A stretch of DNA of 64,000 nucleotides from Arthrobacter sp. B1805. GTDB lineage: Bacteria; Actinomycetota; Actinomycetes; Actinomycetales; Micrococcaceae. Within the stretch, counting starts at the first letter, position 1, and the number at the start of each line of letters is the position of its first letter. The DNA is taken from contig NZ_PJIQ01000008.1 in the NCBI RefSeq assembly GCF_002929745.1, forward strand, positions 62,001 to 126,000, written 5' to 3'. The notes beneath the pieces are model-generated. The model saw only the letters and a list, made by a program, of their open reading frames with translations. It was not told where the DNA came from and made no database searches. This document shows, piece after piece, positions 52,249 through 61,354 of the stretch. The position numbers and the translations under genes are program-made.

Positions 52249-53241
52249 CTACTGGCTGTCCTCGGGCCAGCGCCCGCCCGTCATCTGCAGGAACTCGGCT
52301 TCCGACAGCACCTCGATCTCCTGGCCGCGTTCGTGCAGCTCCAGGACCCGACGGGCCTTGCCGGTGACGCGCCCGGTGCGCAGGTCCGATGCGACGAACC
52401 CGTCGCCGACGACCAGGACCGTCGTGCGGCGCGTGACCGAGCTTGCAGGCTGGGCACCGAGGCGGGCCGCGCGCTCCTTCGCCTGGGGACGCGGAATGCC
52501 GAGATTCCCGGTGAAGACGACGGTCTGCCCGTAGAGCGGGTGCCGCGGATCAGCCTGCGCATTGGCGTGGGGGTTCTCCCCCTCCTCCGGCCAGCCCGAC
52601 CAGCCCGTAGGGGACGACCCCCGCTGCAGCACCGTGCGGGTGGCCTTCGAGAGCTCGTCGAGGCCCGGCGCGTAGGGCTCGGCGCGGGAGAGCGCGAGGT
52701 TGTGGCATCCGAGCACGTCCTCCACCGACAGAGCGTCGTACCGCCGCGCGATATCGATCATGATGCCTGCGCACGCCCGGGCGTCCTCGACGGCGTCGTG
52801 GTGGTTCACCAGTGGGACACCAGCCGCCTCGGCCACGAACGGCAGGGAGTAGGAGGGGAGCGAATAGCTCTTGCGCGACAGCACCACTGTGCAGGCGTAG
52901 TCCCAGGCCGGGCCGGCCAGCGCCGATACCTCGAGCGCGGAGCGGATGACCCCGAGGTCGAAGGCGGCATTGTGCGCCACCAGCACGTCGGATGCGATGA
53001 ACCCGCCGATTTCCGGGAAGAGCTCTCCGAAGCGCGGGGCGTCCTCGACCATACGCGAGGTGATTCCGTGGATCGCGATGTTGCGCGAATCGAATTGGTC
53101 GTGCCCAACGGGGGGCCGCATCAGCCAGGAGGCCTCGTCCACGATCCGCCCGTCCCTGACCTTCGTCAGTCCGACGGCGCACGGGGAGCCACGGAAGCCG
53201 TTCGCAGTCTCGAAGTCGATGGCCGTGAACGCAATTCCCAC
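52249..53241 (-). CDS. DnaQ-like 3'-5' exonuclease with BRCT domain
   Basis: 330 residues. The DEDDh exonuclease (about 1-170) shows FTAIDFETANGFRGSPCAVG (D-x-E), VLVAHNAAFDLGVIRSALEV (second Asp) and LVNHHDAVEDARACAGI with the His-x4-Asp end. A BRCT domain at about 235-320 has YGQTVVFTGNLGIPRPQAKE and TTVLVVGDGFVASDLRTG. This pairing resembles PolC/epsilon-like exonucleases of Gram-positives and suggests a DNA repair or proofreading role apart from the replicase. The GTG start at 53241 lies 6 bases after TAAACT. Confidence 0.9.
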   Translation of the reverse strand: MGIAFTAIDFETANGFRGSPCAVGLTKVRDGRIVDEASWLMRPPVGHDQFDSRNIAIHGITSRMVEDAPRFGELFPEIGGFIASDVLVAHNAAFDLGVIRSALEVSALAGPAWDYACTVVLSRKSYSLPSYSLPFVAEAAGVPLVNHHDAVEDARACAGIMIDIARRYDALSVEDVLGCHNLALSRAEPYAPGLDELSKATRTVLQRGSSPTGWSGWPEEGENPHANAQADPRHPLYGQTVVFTGNLGIPRPQAKERAARLGAQPASSVTRRTTVLVVGDGFVASDLRTGRVTGKARRVLELHERGQEIEVLSEAEFLQMTGGRWPEDSQ

Positions 53242-53247
53242 GAGTCG

Positions 53248-53253
53248 AGTTTA
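53248..53253 (-). promoter_or_regulatory. -10 box of the exonuclease gene
   Basis: TAAACT on the minus strand, 6 bases, then GTG 53241. Leaderless pattern. Confidence 0.5.
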
Positions 53254-53335
53254 CCGCCGCGGTCCCCGTGCGCCGTTCATGCAACGTTCATCGTCCGCTC
53301 GGCGCGTCCCAGGGGTAGTGGTTCTACCCTGAACC

Positions 53336-54034
53336 ATGGCCCGCACGAACAGCTCCCGCCGGTGGTACCTCTTCGACTACGGCAATGTGATCTCGACTCC
53401 TCCGACGCGCGAGGACTGGGAGGTGCTCGCCGAGGCGACCGGGGTGCCATCGCTGCAGGAGTCCACCTCGCCCTACTGGCAGCACCGCTACGCCTACGAC
53501 GCCGGTGCGCTGACGTCCGACGAGTACTGGTCGCTCGTGTGCGGTGAGCGCACAGGCCCCGCCAGGGCCGCATGGCTCGACGTCCTCGACGGCAACCAAT
53601 GGTCGCACCCGAACCTCGACACCCTGGACGTGCTCGAGGACCTCGATGCACAGGGCGAGCACCTGGCCCTGCTGTCGAACATGCCGGCAGCGATGGTCTC
53701 GCAACTCGGCGACGCCGCGTGGGCGCGACTCTTCGAACACCGCTTCTTCAGTTCGTCCCTCGGGCTGGTCAAACCCTCGGCCGCCATCTTCGAACACGTA
53801 CTGACCGCGCTGTCGGTGGAACCCGGCCTCGTCACCTTCGTCGATGACGCTCCCGCGAACATCGCGACGGCCCGCTCCTTGGGGATCGATGCCCGGTTGT
53901 TCGACGCATCGCTGGATCTGTCCCGCATGCTGGCCCGCGAGCCTGCGGGACCGCCGCGGTCCGCGCAGGCGGCAGGGGTTGCCGCAGGAATGACCGTCAC
54001 GGCTCCGGGCGTCGGTCCTTCGCGCCAGGAGTGA
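53336..54034 (+). CDS. HAD family hydrolase
   Basis: 232 residues, YihX/epoxide-hydrolase-N-like HAD phosphatase. Motif I is RWYLFDYGNVISTP near residue 13; the second Asp is Gly, as in YihX-type FDxGNV proteins. Motif II is LALLSNMPAAMV near 117, motif III Lys in SSLGLVKPSAAIFEHVL near 144, and motif IV VTFVDDAPANIATARSLG near 166. The last 35 residues are Ala/Gly/Pro-rich and overlap a GNAT remnant on the other strand, so the C-terminus may have been altered. Substrate unknown, probably a small phosphate ester. Confidence 0.87.
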   Translation: MARTNSSRRWYLFDYGNVISTPPTREDWEVLAEATGVPSLQESTSPYWQHRYAYDAGALTSDEYWSLVCGERTGPARAAWLDVLDGNQWSHPNLDTLDVLEDLDAQGEHLALLSNMPAAMVSQLGDAAWARLFEHRFFSSSLGLVKPSAAIFEHVLTALSVEPGLVTFVDDAPANIATARSLGIDARLFDASLDLSRMLAREPAGPPRSAQAAGVAAGMTVTAPGVGPSRQE

Positions 54035-54228
54035 GGACTGCCAGCGCTGCCGGAGCTCCCCGCACCTGGACCGTCCACGCCGGCTGTACGAAGTCCTCGC
54101 GCATGAGCAGCACGTTCTGCTGCAGCTGCATTTCGCCCTATCGGGCCTTCACCAGCGCGGTGCCGTTCAACGAGTAGCCAAGCCGTCGCGACACGCCGAG
54201 GGCTGCTCCGTGAGCAAGGCTCCTCCGG
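53997..54228 (-). pseudogene. GNAT acetyltransferase remnant with in-frame stop
   Basis: On the minus strand the translation runs AALGVSRRLGYSLNGTALVK, then Ala-Arg, a TAG stop, and continues in the same frame GEMQLQQNVLLMREDFVQPA with WTVQVRGAPAALAVL to TGA at 53999-53997. The SRRLGY-NGT step and the RGEMQLQQ-REDFV ending look like the C-terminal quarter of a GNAT N-acetyltransferase. The N-terminal part with the acetyl-CoA site is absent; it would lie under the dedA end. Interpreted as a decayed fragment; the family call rests on memory of the pattern. Confidence 0.5.
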
Positions 54229-54939
54229 TCACTGCACCCGCTTCTTCGCGCGGTGCTTGCGCACCTTGGAGACCACGAAGTAGATGGCGAACAGGACGAC
54301 GGCGACGATCACGATCTTCTGAAATGTATTCGCGTACTGCTCGACGATGTGCCAGTTCTCGCCGAGGTAGAACCCGGCCAGCACGAAAATCACGTTCCAG
54401 ATAAGGCTGCCCGCGGTGGTGAGCAACAGGAACTTACCGACCGGCATACGCTCGATCCCCGCCGGGATGGACACGAGACTCCGGAAAAGAGGAATCATCC
54501 TCCCGAAGAAGACGGCACGGTACCCGTGCCGGTTGAACCAGGCCTCCACCCTGTCGACGTCCTCGAGGTCGATGAGCGGGACCTTGGAGACGAGCCGACG
54601 CATCCGGTCTCGACCGAGCCAGGCGCCGAGAGCATACAGGGCGTAGGCTCCGACCACCGATCCGAGTGTCGTCCAGAGGATCGCCTCGAACAGCGAGAAA
54701 TTGCCGCGGCTGGCCGTGAACCCGGCAAGCGGCAGGATCACCTCGCTCGGAAGCGGCGGAAAAAGGTTCTCGAGCGCGATGGCGAGCCCTGCACCGGGAG
54801 CACCGATGGTCTCCATCAGGTTGACCGCCCAGTCCGTGACACTTCCGAGGGCGGAGCCGTCCGACGTCGTGGTCGCCGTTGCGACCTGGACTGCTTCGAC
54901 TGCCTGGATGATGCTCACGGTGGTATCCGTCCCTCTCAT
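54229..54939 (-). CDS. DedA family membrane protein
   Basis: 236-residue DedA/SNARE-associated protein, a family linked to undecaprenyl-phosphate and lipid translocation. Re-entrant region IALENLFPPLPSEVILPLAG near residue 55, with the family Glu; GSVVGAYALYALGAWLGRDR; then the signature RHGYRAVFFGRMIPLFRSLV near 140 with SIPAGIERMP. Four to five hydrophobic helices follow, and a basic C-terminus KVRKHRAKKRVQ. Single gene; its 3' end abuts the GNAT remnant. Confidence 0.92.
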   Translation of the reverse strand: MRGTDTTVSIIQAVEAVQVATATTTSDGSALGSVTDWAVNLMETIGAPGAGLAIALENLFPPLPSEVILPLAGFTASRGNFSLFEAILWTTLGSVVGAYALYALGAWLGRDRMRRLVSKVPLIDLEDVDRVEAWFNRHGYRAVFFGRMIPLFRSLVSIPAGIERMPVGKFLLLTTAGSLIWNVIFVLAGFYLGENWHIVEQYANTFQKIVIVAVVLFAIYFVVSKVRKHRAKKRVQ

Positions 54940-55017
54940 GGTGCGTCCCGATGGGCGCCCGGTGGGTGGTGCTGGGTCTCTGGTGGTCTATGCAGGGTCT
55001 TGATGCTGGTCAGGTGA

Positions 55018-55653
55018 TCAGGTCAGTGCGTCGACGAGGTGCGGCAACAGCGCCCTGAACGCGATGCCCCGGTGGCTGATGGCGTTCTTCTCCTCCGACG
55101 ACAGTTCAGCGCAGCTGCGATCGAGGCCGGTCGGAACGAGGAGGGGGTCGTAGCCGAACCCTCCTGCGCCCCTGGGCGCCGCGAGCAGCGTACCCCTCAG
55201 CTCACCGCGCTCGGTGCGGCTTCCGATCCCGCCGCCCACGGGCAGCGCGAGGGCCGCCGCGCAGACGAAGGCCGCACCCCTGCGCTCCGCAGGGATATCG
55301 GACAGCTGTGCGAGCAGCAGCTCGAGGTTGGCGGCGTCATCCCCGTGCCTGCCCGCCCATCGGGCGGAGAAGATGCCCGGCGCGCCCCCGAGGACGTCGA
55401 CGGCGAGGCCGGAGTCGTCGGCGACAGCGATCATGCCGGTGGCGCGGGCTGTCTGCTCGGCCTTCAGCAACGCATTCTCCTCGAAGGTGGTGCCGGTCTC
55501 GACGACGTCGGGAGCCCCGGCGGTAGCGGCGTCGACCACCTGCGTGTCGACATCGAGCCCCGGCACCTGCCCGCGCAGCAGCTCACGCAGCTCCCGTAGC
55601 TTGCCGGCGTTGCGGGTTGCCAGGACCAGTCGGGGTGCAGGCGCGTCAGGCAC
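55018..55653 (-). CDS. rdgB: Non-canonical purine NTP pyrophosphatase (RdgB/HAM1)
   Basis: Hydrolyses ITP, dITP and XTP to keep them out of nucleic acids. 211 residues. [18 protein letters not shown] near residue 9 binds the substrate; [17 protein letters not shown] and [20 protein letters not shown] with the catalytic Asp near 78; [12 protein letters not shown] near 165; [10 protein letters not shown] at the end. All family marks are present. It overlaps the end of rph by 8 bases, the standard actinobacterial rph-rdgB pairing. Confidence 0.95.
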   Translation of the reverse strand: MPDAPAPRLVLATRNAGKLRELRELLRGQVPGLDVDTQVVDAATAGAPDVVETGTTFEENALLKAEQTARATGMIAVADDSGLAVDVLGGAPGIFSARWAGRHGDDAANLELLLAQLSDIPAERRGAAFVCAAALALPVGGGIGSRTERGELRGTLLAAPRGAGGFGYDPLLVPTGLDRSCAELSSEEKNAISHRGIAFRALLPHLVDALT

Positions 55654-56434
55654 CCTGGGAGTCCCGGAGCGTATCGATCTGGATCTGTGCGAGCTGTGCG
55701 GTACCCAGCAGTGCGAGATCCAGCAGGGCGTCGAGCTCGGCGCGGTCGAAGGGGGCGCCCTCCGCCGTGCCCTGCACCTCGACGAACTTCCCTGAACCGG
55801 TGACGACGACGTTCATGTCGGTCTCCGCGCGGACGTCCTCGACGTACGGGAGGTCGAGCATGGGGACACCGTCGATGATCCCGACACTGATGGCGGCCAC
55901 GGTGTCCGTCAGGGGGGAGGCAGAAGCGGCGATCAGCTTCTTGTCCTTCGCGTAGCGGATCGCGTCCGCGAGCGCCACGTAGGCGCCCGTGATGGCTGCC
56001 GTGCGGGTGCCGCCGTCGGCCTGGAGGACGTCGCAGTCCAGGACGATGGTGTTCTCGCCGAGCGCCTTGGTGTCGATGATGGAGCGCAGTGAGCGACCGA
56101 TGAGGCGCGAGATCTCGTGCGTCCTGCCGCCGATCTTGCCCTTGACCGACTCGCGGTCGGAGCGCGTGTTGGTGGCGCGGGGAAGCATCGCGTACTCGGC
56201 GGTCACCCACCCCTTGCCCTCACCCTTCAGCCAGCGAGGCACGCCAGTCGTGAGGGAGGCGGTGCACAGTACGCGGGTGTTGCCGAATTCGATCAGGGCG
56301 GACCCCTCGGCCTGCTTCGACCACCCGCGGGTGATGCTGATGTTGCGCAACTGGTCCGGCGTCCGGCCGTCCGCCCGCAGCACAGGAGTGTCGGTACTGG
56401 CAGGAGGCACGGGCGTGGAATTCGCGGAGGTCAT
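55646..56434 (-). CDS. rph: Ribonuclease PH
   Basis: Phosphate-dependent 3'-5' exoribonuclease that trims tRNA 3' ends. 262 residues. [60 protein letters not shown] and [20 protein letters not shown] are diagnostic, as is [23 protein letters not shown] 56434 is fixed by TAGACT 7 bases upstream; the ORF extends to 56602 but overlaps the upstream gap without a ribosome site. It has its own promoter although it follows the MBL gene. Confidence 0.96.
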   Translation of the reverse strand: MTSANSTPVPPASTDTPVLRADGRTPDQLRNISITRGWSKQAEGSALIEFGNTRVLCTASLTTGVPRWLKGEGKGWVTAEYAMLPRATNTRSDRESVKGKIGGRTHEISRLIGRSLRSIIDTKALGENTIVLDCDVLQADGGTRTAAITGAYVALADAIRYAKDKKLIAASASPLTDTVAAISVGIIDGVPMLDLPYVEDVRAETDMNVVVTGSGKFVEVQGTAEGAPFDRAELDALLDLALLGTAQLAQIQIDTLRDSQGA

Positions 56435-56441
56435 GATTTCC

Positions 56442-56447
56442 AGTCTA
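56442..56447 (-). promoter_or_regulatory. rph -10 box (leaderless)
   Basis: TAGACT on the minus strand, 7 bases, then ATG 56434. Confidence 0.55.
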
Positions 56448-56516
56448 GACGGGAGCACTTGGGAGATGGCTGGCAATCGTGTGAGCCCGGTCCCGAAGCC
56501 CTTGCCCGTGAACCGC

Positions 56517-57314
56517 TCACACCGTGTAGGACACACCCGCGACGGCGACCGCGAGGTGCCCGTCATAGCTCTGGCGGGCCTCGCTGACGGCGAGGTTCGC
56601 ATCGTTCCACACAGGAAGGTGCGTCAACAGGAGGCGCTTGGCCGAAGCGCGGGTCGCGACGTCGCCGGCGCGCTTGCCGGTCAGGTGAACGCCAGTGATG
56701 GCGTCATCACGGCCCTCGTGGAAAGCGGCCTCGCAGAGGAAGATGTCGGCGTCGCGGGCTGCATCGACGAGGCCGTCACATGCGTCGGTGTCGCCGGAGT
56801 AGGTCAGGACATGCTGCCGCACGACTCCCTCGGCGTCGGCCTCTGCCACCTCGACCCGCAGTGCGTACGCCTCCTCGATGGGGTGCAGCACCCGGTAGGG
56901 CGTGATCGTGAACGGACCCACCGATACCGGGCCACGTTCGCTCCACGACCGGAAATCGAAGTCCTCGTGCATGCCCGGGTCGAGTTCGAGCCCATAGGCG
57001 CTCGCCATCCGGTCCGCCGTCGCGGCCGGTCCCCACACGGGGATGCGGGGCAATCCCCAGCCGGAGGGGTCCCAGTGCACGGCGACGTGCAGTCCGCAGA
57101 GGTCCATGCAGTGGTCCGGGTGGAGGTGCGACAGGAACACCGCATCGATCTCGCGCAGGTCCATGTAGCGCTGCAGCGCCCCGAGGGACCCGTTGCCGAG
57201 ATCGAGCAGGATCCGCCAGGTGCGTCCCTCCCACTCCGCGCTCAACAGGTAGCAGGACGCCGGGGACTGCGGCCCGGGGAACGATCCACTGCACCCGACG
57301 ATGGTGAGTTTCAT
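56517..57314 (-). CDS. MBL-fold metallohydrolase (Rv1339-like)
   Basis: 265-residue metallo-beta-lactamase-fold enzyme. Start [20 protein letters not shown], metal-binding [18 protein letters not shown] (H-x-H-x-D-H) near residue 62, [38 protein letters not shown] and [11 protein letters not shown] supply the remaining ligands. Its place between murI and rph matches M. tuberculosis Rv1339, reported as an atypical cyclic-nucleotide phosphodiesterase; a cAMP-degrading role is a fair inference. The ATG overlaps the murI stop (57311-57314). Confidence 0.9.
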   Translation of the reverse strand: MKLTIVGCSGSFPGPQSPASCYLLSAEWEGRTWRILLDLGNGSLGALQRYMDLREIDAVFLSHLHPDHCMDLCGLHVAVHWDPSGWGLPRIPVWGPAATADRMASAYGLELDPGMHEDFDFRSWSERGPVSVGPFTITPYRVLHPIEEAYALRVEVAEADAEGVVRQHVLTYSGDTDACDGLVDAARDADIFLCEAAFHEGRDDAITGVHLTGKRAGDVATRASAKRLLLTHLPVWNDANLAVSEARQSYDGHLAVAVAGVSYTV

Positions 57315-58222
57315 GCGGGCGGGAACCCGGCGGCGGCGATCATCTCCGGCGTGATGCGCGCCAGGCTGCCCGTGGGGTACTGCGCGGCGACGTGGTCCAC
57401 ATGCTGCACGCTCACCACTTCGGGGCCGAGGAATCGGCGCGCGAGCACTTCGAAGCTGGCGGCATCCCCGGTGGCGATGAAACGGTGCTCGGCCCGGGAG
57501 GCGTTGTCCCGCTCGAGCTCGTGCGACACGAGAGCACGGTACACGTCCTTCGCCGTCTCCTCGGCACTGGAGACGAGCGTGACGGCGTCGCCCATGACAT
57601 AGGAGATGACCCCGGTCAACAGGGGATAGTGCGTGCAGCCCAGCACGAGGGTATCGACGTCCGCGGCCTTCAGCGGAGCCAGGTATTCCTCCGCCGTCCT
57701 CAGCAGGGCCGCACCGCCGGTGATACCCGCCTCGACGAACTCGACGAAGGCAGGGCACGCGACCGACGTGACGTCCAGGTGCGGTGCTGCGGCGAAGGTG
57801 TCGTCGTACGCCCGTGACCCCACCGTCGCGGAGGTCCCGATGACGCCGATACGGCCCGAGCGGGTCGAGGCCACGGCACGGCGGACGGCCGGCTGGATGA
57901 CCTCGATGACGGGTATGCCGTACCGGGCGGTGTAGCGTTCCCTCGCGTCCCGAAGGACTGCCGCCGACGCCGAGTTGCAGGCGATCACCAGGAGCTTGAC
58001 GCCGGAGTCGACCAGTTCGTCCATCACATCCAGGGCGTGCGCACGCACCTCGGCGATGGGAAGGGGCCCGTACGGTCCGTTGGCGGTGTCACCCACGTAC
58101 ATGATGGACTCATGCGGCAACTGGTCGATCACCGCGCGCGCCACCGTCAGTCCCCCGACGCCGGAGTCGAAGATGCCGATGGGCGCTTCGCTGCGCTCCC
58201 TATTCGCTGGCTCTGGGCTCAT
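57311..58222 (-). CDS. murI: Glutamate racemase
   Basis: Makes D-glutamate for peptidoglycan. 303 residues. [18 protein letters not shown] near residue 16, the first catalytic Cys in [18 protein letters not shown] near 82, and the second in [15 protein letters not shown] near 195 are all intact. [14 protein letters not shown] is a substrate loop. AGAGGA lies 3 to 4 bases before the ATG and TATTCT before that. First gene of murI-MBL, upstream of rph-rdgB. 106 bases separate it from the DUF2017 gene. Confidence 0.95.
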   Translation of the reverse strand: MSPEPANRERSEAPIGIFDSGVGGLTVARAVIDQLPHESIMYVGDTANGPYGPLPIAEVRAHALDVMDELVDSGVKLLVIACNSASAAVLRDARERYTARYGIPVIEVIQPAVRRAVASTRSGRIGVIGTSATVGSRAYDDTFAAAPHLDVTSVACPAFVEFVEAGITGGAALLRTAEEYLAPLKAADVDTLVLGCTHYPLLTGVISYVMGDAVTLVSSAEETAKDVYRALVSHELERDNASRAEHRFIATGDAASFEVLARRFLGPEVVSVQHVDHVAAQYPTGSLARITPEMIAAAGFPPA

Positions 58223-58328
58223 AATCCTCTGAGAATATGACGTGCCGCCGATGAAAACTATTCGCCGATCCGTGGGTTATGTCACAGGGACCCGATGATT
58301 CCGGGCGAGCGGTGCGCTGCTGCAGGAA

Positions 58329-58904
58329 TCAGCGGTCCAGGCGGGTGGCCTTCAGCATGGCCTGGACGAGTGATTCCTGGAGCCACGTGACGAAGTTGTA
58401 GACGAGCGCGAGATAGGACTCGACGTCGTCGACATCCTTCGAATCCGCGATGTCGTGCAGGTGCTCGGCGTCCTCCTCCGTCTCGATGCTCAGCCGGTCG
58501 GCGAGGACGAGGCGGACGTCGTTGAGAGCCTGGGCGAACAACCTCGCCTGCTCGTCGTTGAGCGTCATGGGACTGGATTCGATCAGCAGGGCGGTGCCTC
58601 GCAGGGCCCCGATCTTCTGCTCCCGCAGCGATCGCTCGGTCAGGCGGCGGAAGGCGAGCGCCTCGTCGTCGTCGCCGCGTACGGCGTCGGGCAGCAGGCG
58701 CCGCACGGCGGAGTCATCGGGGGCGGTCGCCTCTGCATCGAGCCCGGACATTCCGACGAGGGCGGCCAGCGGATCCTCGCTGGGCGCCGTGTCGGGCTCG
58801 AGCATCGAGATGACGTCGTCGAGCAGGGCACCGAGGAGGCGCGCCTCGCCTGGCTCCAGCGCACCCGTGATGCCGCGGCGCGTCGATCTGAACGGTTTCG
58901 CCAC
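58329..58904 (-). CDS. DUF2017 domain protein
   Basis: 191-residue helical, acidic protein of the actinobacterial DUF2017 family. Characteristic pieces are EARLLGALLDDVISMLEP near the N-terminus and LTERSLREQKIGALRGTALL, then LVLADRLSIETEEDAEHLHD and YLALVYNFVTWLQESLVQAM at the end. The function is unknown, but it is always next to clpS (Rv1331-Rv1332 order), so a link to Clp proteolysis is possible. GTG 58904 lies 5 bases after the clpS stop and starts VAKPFRSTRRG; the longer frame from 58943 would overlap clpS. Confidence 0.85.
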   Translation of the reverse strand: MAKPFRSTRRGITGALEPGEARLLGALLDDVISMLEPDTAPSEDPLAALVGMSGLDAEATAPDDSAVRRLLPDAVRGDDDEALAFRRLTERSLREQKIGALRGTALLIESSPMTLNDEQARLFAQALNDVRLVLADRLSIETEEDAEHLHDIADSKDVDDVESYLALVYNFVTWLQESLVQAMLKATRLDR

Positions 58905-58909
58905 GGGGA

Positions 58910-59218
58910 CTACTCGCTTCCGGCTTTTTCGAAGGTGGCCCACAGGCCGTACGAGTGGAGAGCGACGGTGTCCTGCTCCACCTTCTCGCGGCTGCCCGAC
59001 ACGACGGCCGAGCGGCCCTGCTCGTGGACCTCCAGCATCAGCGTGCGAGCCTTGGCCTCGCTGTAGCCGAAATAGGTCTGGAACACGTAGCTCACGTAGC
59101 TCATCAGGTTCACGGGATCGTTCCAGACCACCACGACCCAGGGCTGGTCGAGGTCGGTCTTCTCCTCTGTCCGCACCTCTTCCCGGGTATCGGTGCCGGT
59201 CGCAAAGCCTACTGTCAT
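58910..59218 (-). CDS. clpS: ATP-dependent Clp protease adaptor ClpS
   Basis: Delivers N-degron substrates to ClpC/ClpA. 102 residues. PWVVVVWNDPVNLMSYVSYV near residue 28 has the N-D-x-x-N-x-M-x-Y-V motif of ClpS, with the pocket-forming Asn, Asp and Met; then FGYSEAKARTLMLEVHEQGR and EKVEQDTVALHSYGLWATFE. ATG 59218 follows TAGAAT by 7 bases, which argues against longer frames. Same transcript as DUF2017, divergent from pncB. Confidence 0.95.
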   Translation of the reverse strand: MTVGFATGTDTREEVRTEEKTDLDQPWVVVVWNDPVNLMSYVSYVFQTYFGYSEAKARTLMLEVHEQGRSAVVSGSREKVEQDTVALHSYGLWATFEKAGSE

Positions 59219-59225
59219 ACCTGCC

Positions 59226-59243
59226 ATTCTAGGGTTCAACCCT
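59226..59243 (-). promoter_or_regulatory. clpS -10 box and adjoining palindrome
   Basis: TAGAAT (59231-59226 on the minus strand) lies 7 bases before ATG 59218. The perfect dyad AGGGTTCAACCCT (59231-59243) touches its upstream edge, in the gap shared with pncB, so a repressor there could affect clpS or both genes. Confidence 0.45.
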
Positions 59244-59283
59244 CCTGCCCGGAGGCCGGGTACTCCTACAGCGGACGCCCCGC

Positions 59284-59289
59284 TATCGT
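59284..59289 (+). promoter_or_regulatory. pncB -10 box (leaderless)
   Basis: TATCGT, 7 bases, then GTG 59297. Confidence 0.5.
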
Positions 59290-59296
59290 TTTGGGG

Positions 59297-60667
59297 GTGA
59301 CCAATGCCCCCACCACAGACCCGCCTGCCGCCTCGTCGGCGGCTCCCGTCATCAACGTTCCGAACAGCGCGCTGTTCACCGACCAGTACGAGTTGACGAT
59401 GCTCCAGGCCTCGCTGCACTCGGGCGCCGCCCATCGTCGCTCGGTGTTCGAGGCGTTCGCTCGCCGACTGCCCGCGGGCCGCCGCTACGGGATCGTTGCG
59501 GGTACGGGACGCCTGCTCGAGGCGCTTGCCACCTTCCGCTTCGAGGACGCCCAGCTCGCGTTCCTCAGCGACCACCGGATCGTCGACGACACGACTCTCG
59601 CGTGGCTCGCCGACTTCCGCTTCACCGGCTCGATCTCAGGGTACGCGGAGGGCGAGGCCTACTTCCCGAACTCACCCATCCTGACGGTGGAGTCGACGTT
59701 CGCCGAGGCGTGCATCCTGGAAACGCTCATTCTGTCCGTCCTCAACCACGACAGCGCCATCGCCTCCGCCGCGTCCCGCATGACCGGCGCAGCGGCGGGT
59801 CGGCCCTGCATCGAGATGGGCTCGCGCCGCACGCACGAGGAGGCCGCGGTCGCCGCAGCGCGCGCGGCGATCATCGGAGGCTTCGCCAGCACGTCGAACC
59901 TCGAAGCGGGTCGGCGGTACGGCCTGCCGACCGTCGGCACGGCCGCCCACTCCTTCACGCTCCTGCACGACTCCGAACGCGCCGCCTTCGAGGCGCAGGT
60001 CGCCTCGCTCGGTCGCGGAACGTCGCTCCTCGTGGACACGTACGACGTCGAACAGGGCGTCCGCACGGCCGTGGAGGTGGCGGGACCCGAGCTCGGCGCG
60101 GTACGCCTCGATTCCGGTGATCTCGTCGGCCAGGCGCGCTGGGTACGCGAACTCCTCGACGACCTCGGCAACCACAGCACGAAGATCGTGGTGACGTCCG
60201 ACCTCGACGAGTTCGCCATCGGCCTCCTCGCTTCGGCTCCCGTCGACTCCTATGGCGTCGGCACCTCGCTCGTCACAGGATCAGGTGCACCGACCGCAGG
60301 CATGGTCTACAAGCTGGTGAGCCGCCAGGACGACGACGGGACCTTCGTCTCGGTTGCCAAGGCCGCCAAGAACAAGGCCTCGGTAGGCGGCCTCAAGCAC
60401 GCCCTGCGGCGTCTCGACGAGAACGGGGTCGCGCAGGCCGAGGTCGTCGGCATCGGCCTCACTCCGGCCGACGACGGCAACGACCGCCCGCTCATCCAGC
60501 AGTTCGTCCGGGACGGCGTCGTCCTGCCGGGCTGGACCGGTGCCGAGGGTGTGCTCCGCGCCGCGCAACGCCACCAGGAGTCCCTTGCCGAACTGCCGGG
60601 GGCAGTGCGGCGCCTGCAGCGGGGCGAACCAGTCATTCCCACCGAGTACGAGGAGCCAGCACAATGA
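59297..60667 (+). CDS. pncB: Nicotinate phosphoribosyltransferase
   Basis: First committed step of NAD salvage: nicotinate plus PRPP to nicotinate mononucleotide. 456 residues from GTG 59297. SALFTDQYELTMLQASLHSG near residue 25, FEAFARRLPAGRRYGIVAGT, MGSRRTHEEAAVAAARAAII with the active-site His near 180, HSFTLLHDSERAAFEAQ, VDTYDVEQGVRTAVEVA and AVRLDSGDLVGQARWVREL are family marks. It overlaps pncA by 4 bases. The frame extends upstream antisense to clpS, but that is not coding. Confidence 0.95.
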   Translation: MTNAPTTDPPAASSAAPVINVPNSALFTDQYELTMLQASLHSGAAHRRSVFEAFARRLPAGRRYGIVAGTGRLLEALATFRFEDAQLAFLSDHRIVDDTTLAWLADFRFTGSISGYAEGEAYFPNSPILTVESTFAEACILETLILSVLNHDSAIASAASRMTGAAAGRPCIEMGSRRTHEEAAVAAARAAIIGGFASTSNLEAGRRYGLPTVGTAAHSFTLLHDSERAAFEAQVASLGRGTSLLVDTYDVEQGVRTAVEVAGPELGAVRLDSGDLVGQARWVRELLDDLGNHSTKIVVTSDLDEFAIGLLASAPVDSYGVGTSLVTGSGAPTAGMVYKLVSRQDDDGTFVSVAKAAKNKASVGGLKHALRRLDENGVAQAEVVGIGLTPADDGNDRPLIQQFVRDGVVLPGWTGAEGVLRAAQRHQESLAELPGAVRRLQRGEPVIPTEYEEPAQ

Positions 60668-61287
60668 CGCGCGCACTGATCATCGTGGACGTGCAGAACG
60701 ATTTCTGCGAGGGCGGGGCCCTGGCCGTCGAGGGCGGTGCCCAGGTCGCAGCGGACATCAGCGACCACATCGACGAGCAGGCCGGCTCCTACGACTACAT
60801 CGTCGCCACGCAGGACTGGCACATCGATCCGGGAAGCCACTTCTCCGACGAGCCCGACTTCGTCGACTCCTGGCCCGTCCACTGCGTCGCAGACACCAGG
60901 GGCGCCGACTTCCACCGCGACCTCGATACCGAGAGCATCGACGCCATCTTCCGCAAGGGCCAGTTCGAGGCGGCCTACTCCGGCTTCGAGGGCGTCAAGG
61001 CACCCGATGACGAGGTACCGACGGGAGAGCAGAAGCTCGGAGGCGAAGCCGTGGACAACGACGAGGATCCCATGACCCTCGACGACTGGCTCCGGGACCA
61101 CGAGGTCGACGACGTCGTGATCGCAGGCCTCGCGACCGACTACTGCGTGCGGGCGACCGCCCTCGACGCCCTGCAGGCGGGCTACTCCGTCACCGTGATG
61201 GCGGGACTCACGCGCGGTGTCCACGCGGACGGCTCCGAGGACGCCCTCGACGAACTGGAGTCGGCCGGCGTCGAGCTGGTGCGCTAG
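60664..61287 (+). CDS. pncA: Nicotinamidase (isochorismatase family)
   Basis: Deamidates nicotinamide to nicotinate, the substrate of PncB, and is the activator of pyrazinamide in mycobacteria. 207 residues. ALIIVDVQNDFCEGGALAVE with catalytic Asp near residue 9, the metal-binding TQDWHIDPGSHFSDEPDF near 49, Lys in IFRKGQFEAAYSGFEG near 100 and catalytic Cys in IAGLATDYCVRATALDAL near 162. All catalytic residues are present. ATGA overlap with pncB makes a two-gene salvage operon ended by a strong hairpin. Confidence 0.95.
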   Translation: MTRALIIVDVQNDFCEGGALAVEGGAQVAADISDHIDEQAGSYDYIVATQDWHIDPGSHFSDEPDFVDSWPVHCVADTRGADFHRDLDTESIDAIFRKGQFEAAYSGFEGVKAPDDEVPTGEQKLGGEAVDNDEDPMTLDDWLRDHEVDDVVIAGLATDYCVRATALDALQAGYSVTVMAGLTRGVHADGSEDALDELESAGVELVR

Positions 61288-61298
61288 GTCGGAACCAC

Positions 61299-61331
61299 GA
61301 AGGCCGGGCTGGTCGTTCCAGCCCGGCCTTC
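61299..61331. terminator. Terminator between pncA and helicase
   Basis: A perfect 14-bp stem, GAAGGCCGGGCTGG (61299-61312) with its complement (61318-61331), and a 5-base loop, shared by two convergent genes. Confidence 0.8.
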
Positions 61332-61354
61332 GCGTTCCCTGCTACTTCTTCCCG

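Noticed and set aside
58904-58943. Longer DUF2017 start inside clpS
   Set aside because: It would overlap clpS by 34 bases and add basic residues unlike the family; GTG 58904 begins the conserved part.
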